Part shown: one piece after another, positions 58,237-64,000 of the stretch
Position numbering within the stretch: position 1 is the first letter of the stretch
Layout of the letters: each line of letters opens with the position of its first letter
Source: Lachnospiraceae bacterium
GTDB taxonomy: Bacteria; Bacillota; Clostridia; Lachnospirales; Lachnospiraceae
Assembly (NCBI GenBank): GCA_017546025.1
Contig: JAFYYS010000019.1
Location: 1-64,000 of the forward strand
Direction: 5' to 3'
DNA: 64,000 bases
Translations under genes and position numbers: made by a program
The notes under the pieces: generated by a model
The model's database searches: none
What the model was told of the DNA's origin: nothing
The model's input: the letters and a program-made list of their open reading frames with translations, nothing else

Positions 58237-59493
58237 ATGCGTAAGAGAATTGCTTTGCTTTTGGTCCTTGCAATGATGGTTTTGCTGCTTCCGGCCTGCT
58301 CGGATGACGAGGACGATGCACCGAAGAAGGGCAAGACAAGAAACGGCGGAACACCGGCTGAGAAGGTAACCGATACGCCGACTCCGACGGAGGAGCCGAC
58401 CGGCACGCCCGAGCCGACCCCGACGCCTACTATGATTCCTACGCCGACCGAGGCACCTGTTGATACCCCGACGCCGACCCCGAACGGCGGCTTACAGCCG
58501 CTTCCGACGCATGAGCCGCTGCCGGAGATCATCGACCTCGACGTGGAGTACCCGAACCAGGCACTCCTGGCTTATGCGGAGTATCTGGATGAAAAGGTTT
58601 CGAAGCTTCCGAGCGAATCGTTGAAGACCATCCATTACGGCGTTTTCTTTTTGAACAGTGACGATTCCCCCGAGATGTGGTGGGCTGAAGGCGGTTCCCA
58701 TGTTGACACCGTGAACATCTGCATGTATGACGGCAAGAAGGTTGTTGAGCTCGGTTCGTACGGCTCGTTCGGTTCCTGCAAGTACCGTAAGCACTGCAAC
58801 GTCATCCTTTCGAACTATCAGGGCATGGGCCTTGATTCGACGGAAATCTTCATGCTGACCGAGGCAACGGTTTTCAAGGCTGCTTCCTTTGTCAAGCAGA
58901 CGATTGAAATGCCAGACGGCGCGCAGACCAATTATTCATGGGAAGATATCCCGTGCTCGCAGGCCGATTATGAGTCTCGCTTAAACGACTGGGATCCGGC
59001 CACCATGGATGTCATCGACTACAGTAAAGGTGCCGACTTCTATGAGTATGCGGAGGACGGTGAGGTATACCGCGTCGATTCCGCTTATTTGTGGCTTTAT
59101 GCCGATTATGTATCGAGCTTTTCCTCGAATCCGTTCTTCTACGGCATTCCGGATGACCTTCTTGAGCAGCTGACCGGTGTGTGGGAGCTGACCGGCGGTG
59201 AAGTGGAAGGCTGGGAATGGAACGCGAAGGAAGAGGGGCATTCCGGACAGTGGATCTTCGAGCCGAACGGCGAAGCCGAGCTGACGGATAACGGAAAGGT
59301 ACAGATGTACCGGATGCAGTTCATTCCGAGAAGCATCTGGTCGGATGCACCGCTTTGGTATCTCGAATGTGAGGATAAGAGCCATCCCGGTTATTACCAT
59401 CACGTGACGATCTTCCCCGACGGAAGAATGACGGACCATTTCATCAGCTATGCCGACCAGTACGCAAACGTACAGTATTACAAAAAGAAATAA
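58237..59493 (+). CDS. Lipoprotein with Thr-Pro-rich linker
   Basis: A 418-residue lipoprotein (LPAC, Cys21) with a long TPTPTEEPTG/TPEPTPTPT linker of about 60 residues, then a globular domain. Its parts (YGVFFLNSDDSPEMWWAEG, EVYRVDSAYLWLYADYVSSF, and a C-terminal beta region with WELTGGEVEGWEW and WIFEPNGEAELTDNGK) suggest an alpha/beta unit followed by a lipocalin-like barrel such as seen in other Clostridia lipoproteins. No family name is sure. ATG 58237 has GGGAAGGAAG upstream; longer frames run back into the glycosidase gene and lack a site. Confidence 0.72.
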   Translation: MRKRIALLLVLAMMVLLLPACSDDEDDAPKKGKTRNGGTPAEKVTDTPTPTEEPTGTPEPTPTPTMIPTPTEAPVDTPTPTPNGGLQPLPTHEPLPEIIDLDVEYPNQALLAYAEYLDEKVSKLPSESLKTIHYGVFFLNSDDSPEMWWAEGGSHVDTVNICMYDGKKVVELGSYGSFGSCKYRKHCNVILSNYQGMGLDSTEIFMLTEATVFKAASFVKQTIEMPDGAQTNYSWEDIPCSQADYESRLNDWDPATMDVIDYSKGADFYEYAEDGEVYRVDSAYLWLYADYVSSFSSNPFFYGIPDDLLEQLTGVWELTGGEVEGWEWNAKEEGHSGQWIFEPNGEAELTDNGKVQMYRMQFIPRSIWSDAPLWYLECEDKSHPGYYHHVTIFPDGRMTDHFISYADQYANVQYYKKK

Positions 59494-59516
59494 AGGAAAA
59501 TGTGACACAAAAAAAT

Positions 59517-59549
59517 AAGCCTCAGACGGCAGCGCCGTCTGAGGCTTTT
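59517..59549. terminator. Strong bidirectional terminator
   Basis: AAGCCTCAGACGGC (59517-59530) pairs perfectly with GCCGTCTGAGGCTT (59534-59547), loop AGC. A-rich sequence before and TTTT after give T tracts on both strands, serving the lipoprotein and the convergent GH94 gene. Confidence 0.95.
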
Positions 59550-59560
59550 CCATTGTCTGA

Positions 59561-62041
59561 TTAACCGAGGGTTACGATAACCTCATGTGTGCCGTTTGCA
59601 AATGCCGGGATGACATTGCCGTTAACGGCCTGACCGTCAACCGTGAGGGACTTAACGCCCTTGCAAACGTGGTTCGGGTTCTTCACGGTGATGTTGTAAA
59701 CGGCGCCGCGGAACTGTCTCGTTGCGGTGAAGCCGTCCCATGCGGCCGGGATGGAAGGATCAACCTTCAGACCGTCGAAGTCGGGCATGATGCCGAGGAT
59801 GTACTGGGAGATGGCAACCATGTTCCAGGCAGCGGTACCGGTCAGCCAGGAGTTCTTGCCCTGACCGAAGTTCTTACCGGGACGTCCGATATCGGAGCCG
59901 GCATCCTTGCCGCCGATCATCTGTCCGTAAACGTACGGCTCGGTCTTATGGATATCGCTGGTGTCTTCGGTAAATGCCGGAGCAATCTCGGAATAGTACT
60001 TGAATGCGAGGTCGCCCTGTCCTGCGTAAGCAGCCGCACAGATGATCCATGCGTTGTTGTGCGTGAAGATGCCGGCGTTCTCCTTGTAGCCGCCCGGATA
60101 GGTGGAAATCTCACCGTACTGGATGTAATACTTGGAGTAGGCGGGATTGTTCAGCACAAGACCGAATTTCGTATTGAGTCTCTCGTCGATTGCGGCGAGC
60201 GTCTTGAGGTCGGTACCCTGCTCCTTGCCGACGTCGGACATGATGGCAAAGCCCTGAGGCTCGATGAAGATCTGGCCTTCTTCGCATTCCTTAGAACCCA
60301 TCTTGTCGCCGTTTGCATCGTAAGCACGGAGGAACCAGTCGTCGTCCCATGCAGACTCCATAATGGCAGCCTTCATCTCATCGATGGCATCCTGCGCAGC
60401 CTTGGCCTCGTCGTCCTTACCGAGGTGCTTCAGGATTGCGACGTAGTTCGGACCGGTGTAGGTGAAAAGCGCGGCAACCATAACGGACTCGGCAACCTTG
60501 GAGTAGCCGCCCTCAGCCTTGAACTTCGGGTTCGTGTAGGTCTGGAAGCTTTCACCGGGCGTGTCGGAATAGCAGGAAAGGTTGATGCAGTCGTTCCAGT
60601 CGGCACGCATCGCAAGCGGAAGCTTGTGCGGTCCGAGGTTGTTAACGATATGATAGAAGGAAACCTTCAAATGCTCAAGCATCGTCTGTGCCTTGCTCAT
60701 ATCGTTGTCATAAGGAACCATCTCATCAAGGATGGACCAATCGCCGGTCTCCTTGATATAAGCGGAAACGGAAAGAATCAGCCACAGCGGGTCGTCGGAG
60801 AAATCGCCGCCGATGTCTGCGTTACCCTTCTTGGTAAGCGGCTGATACTGATGGTAGCATCCGCCGTCCGGGAACTGCGTGGAAGCAATATCGATGATAC
60901 GCTCCTTAGCGCGGTCCGGAATCTGATGTACGAAACCGAGGATATCCTGGTTGGAATCACGGAAGCCCATGCCGCGACCGATTCCCGACTCAAAGTAGGA
61001 AGCGGAGCGGGAAAGGTTGAACGTAACCATGCACTGGTACTGGTTCCAGATGTTCACCATGCGGTCAACCTTATCGTCGGGCGTGGTAACATTCAGGATG
61101 CCGAGAAGCTTGTCCCATGCGGCACGAAGCTCTGCCATGCCTGTCGCAACCTTTGCGGGGGTATCGTATTTGGCAATCATCTCAAGGGCTTTTACCTTGT
61201 TGATGGTCTTGCCGTCAGCTTCAAACTTCTGATCAACGGGCATCTCCACATAGCCGAGAATGAAGACAAGCGTCTTCGACTCGCCGGGAGCAAGCGTGAT
61301 CTTCTTGTAATGGGAAGCAATCGGCGCCCAGCCGTCCGCGAAGGAGTTGGTCGCCTCGCCGGCAAGCACGGCCTGCGGATCGCCGAAGCCGTTGTAAAGA
61401 CCGATGAAGGAATCACGGTCGGTGTCATAGCCGTCGATGGCTTCGTTGACCGAGTAGAATGCGTAATGATTCCGGCGGTCTCTGTACTCTGTCTTATGGT
61501 AAATGACAGAGCCGCTCACCTCAACGCGTCCGGTCGAGAAGTTTCTCTGGAAGTTGTTGCTGTCGTCCTGAGCGTCCCAAAGGCACCACTCGGCGAAGGA
61601 GAAGAGGCTGAACGTCTTGGCAGCAGCGCTCTCGTTGGTCAGAACGAGCTGCTGAACCTCGCCGTCGTAATCCTGGGGAACGAAGAAGGTGGCTTCCGCC
61701 TTTAAACCGTTCTTCTTACCGGTGATGACCGTGTAGCCCATGCCGTGACGGCACTCGTAGCTGTCAAGTTCCGTCTTAACGGGTGACCATCCGGGGTTCC
61801 AGACAGTACCGTTTTCGTTGATGTAGAAATACCGTCCGCCCATGTCAATCGGGACGTTGTTATAACGGTAGCGGGTGATGCGGCGAAGTCTTGCATCCTT
61901 GTAGAAGGAATAACCGCCGGCCGTGTTGGAAATCAAAGAGAAAAAGCCCTGTGTCCCGAGGTAGTTGATCCACGGATAGGGAGTTCTCGGAGAGGTGATA
62001 ACGTATTCGCGCTTTGCGTCATCAAAATAACCGAATTTCAT
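59561..62041 (-). CDS. GH94 phosphorylase, cellobiose phosphorylase-like
   Basis: An 826-residue cytoplasmic enzyme of the GH94 type. It begins [15 protein letters not shown] like cellobiose phosphorylases, has the beta-sandwich N-domain, then the (alpha/alpha)6 barrel with [18 protein letters not shown] (near residue 360), [19 protein letters not shown] and [11 protein letters not shown]. The aspartates of that last motif fall at residues 481 and 484, which matches the position of the general acid in characterised cellobiose phosphorylases. It would split cellobiose or a related beta-glucoside with phosphate to glucose 1-phosphate, saving ATP. AAGGAGG precedes the start; promoter TTGCCA-17-TATAAT. 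Substrate could be another beta-glucan disaccharide. Confidence 0.93.
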   Translation of the reverse strand: MKFGYFDDAKREYVITSPRTPYPWINYLGTQGFFSLISNTAGGYSFYKDARLRRITRYRYNNVPIDMGGRYFYINENGTVWNPGWSPVKTELDSYECRHGMGYTVITGKKNGLKAEATFFVPQDYDGEVQQLVLTNESAAAKTFSLFSFAEWCLWDAQDDSNNFQRNFSTGRVEVSGSVIYHKTEYRDRRNHYAFYSVNEAIDGYDTDRDSFIGLYNGFGDPQAVLAGEATNSFADGWAPIASHYKKITLAPGESKTLVFILGYVEMPVDQKFEADGKTINKVKALEMIAKYDTPAKVATGMAELRAAWDKLLGILNVTTPDDKVDRMVNIWNQYQCMVTFNLSRSASYFESGIGRGMGFRDSNQDILGFVHQIPDRAKERIIDIASTQFPDGGCYHQYQPLTKKGNADIGGDFSDDPLWLILSVSAYIKETGDWSILDEMVPYDNDMSKAQTMLEHLKVSFYHIVNNLGPHKLPLAMRADWNDCINLSCYSDTPGESFQTYTNPKFKAEGGYSKVAESVMVAALFTYTGPNYVAILKHLGKDDEAKAAQDAIDEMKAAIMESAWDDDWFLRAYDANGDKMGSKECEEGQIFIEPQGFAIMSDVGKEQGTDLKTLAAIDERLNTKFGLVLNNPAYSKYYIQYGEISTYPGGYKENAGIFTHNNAWIICAAAYAGQGDLAFKYYSEIAPAFTEDTSDIHKTEPYVYGQMIGGKDAGSDIGRPGKNFGQGKNSWLTGTAAWNMVAISQYILGIMPDFDGLKVDPSIPAAWDGFTATRQFRGAVYNITVKNPNHVCKGVKSLTVDGQAVNGNVIPAFANGTHEVIVTLG

Positions 62042-62090
62042 AAAAGCCTCCTTAAATTAGTAACGGCAAACTGTGTTGCGCTTACGGTTA

Positions 62091-62119
62091 ATTATATATG
62101 ATATGACGGCATTTGGCAA
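62091..62119 (-). promoter_or_regulatory. Promoter of the GH94 gene
   Basis: On the minus strand TTGCCA (62114-62119), 17-nt spacer, TATAAT (62091-62096). Confidence 0.65.
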
Positions 62120-62184
62120 ACACAAAAACACGCAGTTTTATAAGAAAATACATGGGCTTTTGCACGTTTTTCGCATTTTAGGTG

Positions 62185-62213
62185 TTGACAAAAGGTTTTT
62201 CCGAGAGTAATAT
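62185..62213 (+). promoter_or_regulatory. Possible promoter of the candidate RNA
   Basis: TTGACA (62185-62190), 17-nt spacer, TAATAT (62208-62213). A second possible -10 (GATAATATGAT) lies at 62315-62325, close to the first hairpin, with a weaker -35. Confidence 0.5.
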
Positions 62214-62330
62214 TCTGATGTACGAAGGAAATGACAGGGATTATTGCATTTTTCATTTGACTTTCCGAAACGAAAAAATCTTGTTTCGGCATAATGACAA
62301 AACGAAAAAAGTGTGATAATATGATGTCAG

Positions 62331-62442
62331 AACAGATGAACCGCATCTGTTAATCAATTTAATACGTTGGTTCATTACTTCTCTGAAGTAATTTCTCCCC
62401 CCACACAAACTGCGATTCAGAAATGGATCGCAGTTCTTCTTT
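62331..62442 (+). ncRNA. Candidate small structured RNA (three hairpins)
   Basis: This stretch has no gene but three perfect hairpins in a row: AACAGATG/CATCTGTT (62331-62338 with 62344-62351), ATTACTTC/GAAGTAAT (62374-62381 with 62385-62392) and AACTGCGAT/ATCGCAGTT (62408-62416 with 62427-62435), the last followed by CTTCTTTTCTT like a terminator. The loop of hairpin 1 (AACC) is complementary to GGTT at 62369-62372 in the linker, allowing a pseudoknot. A separate promoter follows at once, so this looks like its own unit rather than an mRNA leader. I match it to no known RNA family. Confidence 0.5.
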
Positions 62443-62444
62443 TC

Positions 62445-62473
62445 TTGACTTTTCTTTCCCTGCCCCCTAGAAT
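62445..62473 (+). promoter_or_regulatory. Promoter of the S66 peptidase gene
   Basis: TTGACT (62445-62450), 17-nt spacer, TAGAAT (62468-62473), 34 nt before the start codon and directly after the third hairpin. Confidence 0.6.
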
Positions 62474-62507
62474 GATACTAATACAATTCTTTTCGGAGGA
62501 AAATGCC

Positions 62508-63551
62508 ATGAGATACCCGAAATTCTTATCCGAAATCGGAGCGGTCGGCTTTGCCGCGCCGAGCTACGGCTGCAACATAGAACCCTATAAGAGCAGACTG
62601 CTTCACGCGGTGGAACGCTTAAAGGAATGGGGACATCCCGTCATGCTCGGCCCGAACTGCTTTTTAGGCGAGGGCCTCGGCATTTCGAACACTCCCGAAA
62701 AATGCGGCCGTGAGCTCACGGACCTTTACTGCAGTCGTGAGAATTCGGTTCTTCTGCCGTGCGGCGGCGGGGAACTGATGTGCGAGACGATTGACTGCGT
62801 GGACTGGGACCGGATCCGCGAAGCGGAGCCGAAGTGGTATGCCGGCTACTCCGACAATACGAACTTCACCTTTTTGCTGACAACGCTTTTCGATACGGCC
62901 TCGATTTACGGTCCGAACGGTCCGTCCTTCGGCACCGAGCCGCTTCACGAGAGCCTTGACGATCTGTACGCGCTTCTTCGCGGACAGAAATTCAGCTTTA
63001 CGAATTATCCCGCTTATGAGGGCCGCGAGGACAGCCTCGTTTCCGAGGAGAATCCGCTTGCGCCTCTGAATACGGTGCATCCGTTTAACCCTGTGTTTTA
63101 TGACGGAAAAGGTGAAAAGAGCGTCACATTTTCCGCAAGCGGAAGGCTGCTCGGCGGCTGCATTGACATTCTCGCGAATCTTAGGGGAACGAAATACGAT
63201 AAGGTCGGGGAGTTCGCCGAGCGGTATAAAGAGGACGGCATTCTGTGGTTCTTTGAAAACTGCGAGCTGACGCCGATGACGGTCAGAAGAACGCTTTGGG
63301 CCATGAAGCATACCGGATGGTTTCAATATGTAAAGGGCTTTCTGATCGGCCGGCCGATGAACGAGGATGAGATTTCGTTCGGGCTCGGGCATGAGGAGGC
63401 AGTCGTGAGCGTGCTGAAGGAGTGCGGCGTGCCGATTGCGTACGGGCTTGATTTCGGGCATTTGCCGCCGCATATGCCGATTGTGTGCGGTGCCGTGGCG
63501 GAGGCGGAAGGAAACGGTAAGACCTTCCGGATTACATATGATTTCCGATAA
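62508..63551 (+). CDS. S66 family LD-carboxypeptidase / MccF-like protein
   Basis: A 347-residue protein of the S66 serine peptidase family. Its pattern: VGFAAPSYGCNI at the start, LPCGGGELMCETID, then GYSDNTNFTFLL with the nucleophile Ser in GYSD, a long central part, and ILWFFENCE with the catalytic Glu, KGFLIGRP, and a C-terminal GLDFGHLPPHMPIVCG with the catalytic His. Such enzymes trim peptidoglycan tetrapeptides (LdcA) or inactivate microcin C-like toxins (MccF); the GYSDNTN motif is more like MccF-type members. GGAGGA lies 7 nt upstream of ATG 62508. The next gene overlaps its end. Confidence 0.9.
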   Translation: MRYPKFLSEIGAVGFAAPSYGCNIEPYKSRLLHAVERLKEWGHPVMLGPNCFLGEGLGISNTPEKCGRELTDLYCSRENSVLLPCGGGELMCETIDCVDWDRIREAEPKWYAGYSDNTNFTFLLTTLFDTASIYGPNGPSFGTEPLHESLDDLYALLRGQKFSFTNYPAYEGREDSLVSEENPLAPLNTVHPFNPVFYDGKGEKSVTFSASGRLLGGCIDILANLRGTKYDKVGEFAERYKEDGILWFFENCELTPMTVRRTLWAMKHTGWFQYVKGFLIGRPMNEDEISFGLGHEEAVVSVLKECGVPIAYGLDFGHLPPHMPIVCGAVAEAEGNGKTFRITYDFR

Positions 63552-64000
63552 GAACGAAGGCTGCCGTCTGTGTCCGAGGCAGTGTAAAGCTAAGCGCGAA
63601 CAGGGTATAAAGGGCGTCTGCGGGACGGCAGATGAGCTTTTGGTTGCCAGGGCAGCGCTTCATATGTGGGAGGAACCGTGCATCAGCGGAACGAAAGGCT
63701 CCGGCACGGTTTTCTTTTCGGGCTGTCCGCTCCGGTGCGTGTTCTGCCAGAACCGCGAGATTTCGGACGGCTCCGCCGGAAAGGCCATCGAGGAGAAGAG
63801 GCTCACGGAAATCTTTCTGGAGCTTCAGCAGAAGGGTGCCGCAAACATCAATCTTGTGACGGCAGGGCATTACGCGGACCGCGTCGCAAGGGCGCTTCGG
63901 GAAGCAAAACAAAGAGGGCTTACGATCCCGGTTGTCTGGAATTCGGGCGGGTACGAGCTTTTGGAGACGCTTTCTTTGGTGGCGGATCTTGTCGATGTCT
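63538..64000 (+). CDS. Radical SAM protein, PflX-like (3' partial)
   Basis: The gene runs off the window; 154 residues are visible. It opens with a Cys-rich segment (GCRLCPRQCKAKREQG, GVCG), followed by the radical SAM motif FFSGCPLRCVFCQN (CxxxCxxC) and EKRLTEIFLELQQKGAANINLVT. This layout matches PflX/COG1313-type radical SAM proteins that resemble pyruvate formate-lyase activating enzyme; the true target is unknown. The start ATG 63538 overlaps the S66 gene stop by 14 nt and has no strong ribosome site, so it is probably translationally coupled. Confidence 0.85.
   Translation, partial: MISDKNEGCRLCPRQCKAKREQGIKGVCGTADELLVARAALHMWEEPCISGTKGSGTVFFSGCPLRCVFCQNREISDGSAGKAIEEKRLTEIFLELQQKGAANINLVTAGHYADRVARALREAKQRGLTIPVVWNSGGYELLETLSLVADLVDV

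Noticed and set aside
59585..61705. 706-codon open frame opposite the GH94 gene
   Set aside because: GH94 motifs fix the minus strand as coding; no start site context for the opposite frame.

Overview
The window looks like chromosomal DNA of a Gram-positive anaerobe of the class Clostridia, most likely family Lachnospiraceae. The evidence is a moderately high-GC core with strong third-position bias, Clostridia-type Shine-Dalgarno sites (AGGAGG), a valS gene under T-box control, an infC-rpmI-rplT operon with a leader terminator and an AUU start, many lipoproteins with Thr-Pro-rich linkers, and several small families I recall mainly from Lachnospiraceae (DUF5716/DUF5717, DUF6145, DUF6472, DUF4250). 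No phage, insertion sequence, integrase or CRISPR array was seen.

Layout. 1-4.4 kb: a solute-binding-type protein (cut by the window edge) in one operon with an ABC ATPase and an internally duplicated ABC-2-like permease. 4.4-9.5 kb: a 2H-phosphoesterase/GNAT fusion, a MATE exporter, a NadD-YqeK fusion and a trigger-factor-like FKBP lipoprotein. 9.6-14.6 kb: an AT-richer island that reads as a RiPP (sactipeptide-like) cluster. It holds a Cys-rich 53-residue precursor, a radical SAM/SPASM maturase, a partner protein that has lost the full CxxxCxxC motif, an ABC exporter pair and a small membrane protein, all behind a promoter carrying an exact 13-bp direct repeat with 20-bp period. 14.6-18.4 kb (minus): CotH kinase-like protein, DUF4956 protein and VTC-type polyphosphate polymerase. 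18.6-22.6 kb: truA, argF, a DUF6145-like gene, coaX and a dus gene. 22.6-28.4 kb: lipoproteins, asd and a membrane protein. 28.5-33.4 kb: an oligopeptide-type ABC importer whose second permease and both ATPases are fused in one polypeptide. 33.4-34.8 kb: infC-rpmI-rplT. 34.9-40.6 kb: a three-gene module of unknown function (DUF5717-like giant protein, DUF5716-like degenerate Hsp70/actin-fold protein, TPR-like protein).

40.6-47.5 kb: T-box and valS, a structured intergenic region, then an envelope operon (46-residue protein, zinc-ribbon/TPR/membrane/coiled-coil protein, NAGPA-type phosphodiester glycosidase, membrane-anchored protein). 47.6-50.8 kb: small hypothetical genes, tRNA-Val(CAC) and an MFS sugar-type transporter. 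50.8-56.9 kb: a class A PBP, a YigZ-family protein, a DUF4250 gene lying antisense in the rarA leader, rarA, a small membrane protein and a SEC-C protein. 56.9-62.1 kb: a DUF4015-type glycosidase-like protein, a lipoprotein and a GH94 phosphorylase. 62.1-64 kb: a candidate small structured RNA, an S66 LD-carboxypeptidase-like gene and a radical SAM (PflX-like) gene cut by the window edge.

The best candidates for undescribed biology are the RiPP island and its operator, the DUF5717/DUF5716/TPR module, and the candidate RNA at 62.33-62.44 kb. All assignments were made by reading the sequence; no database search was run.
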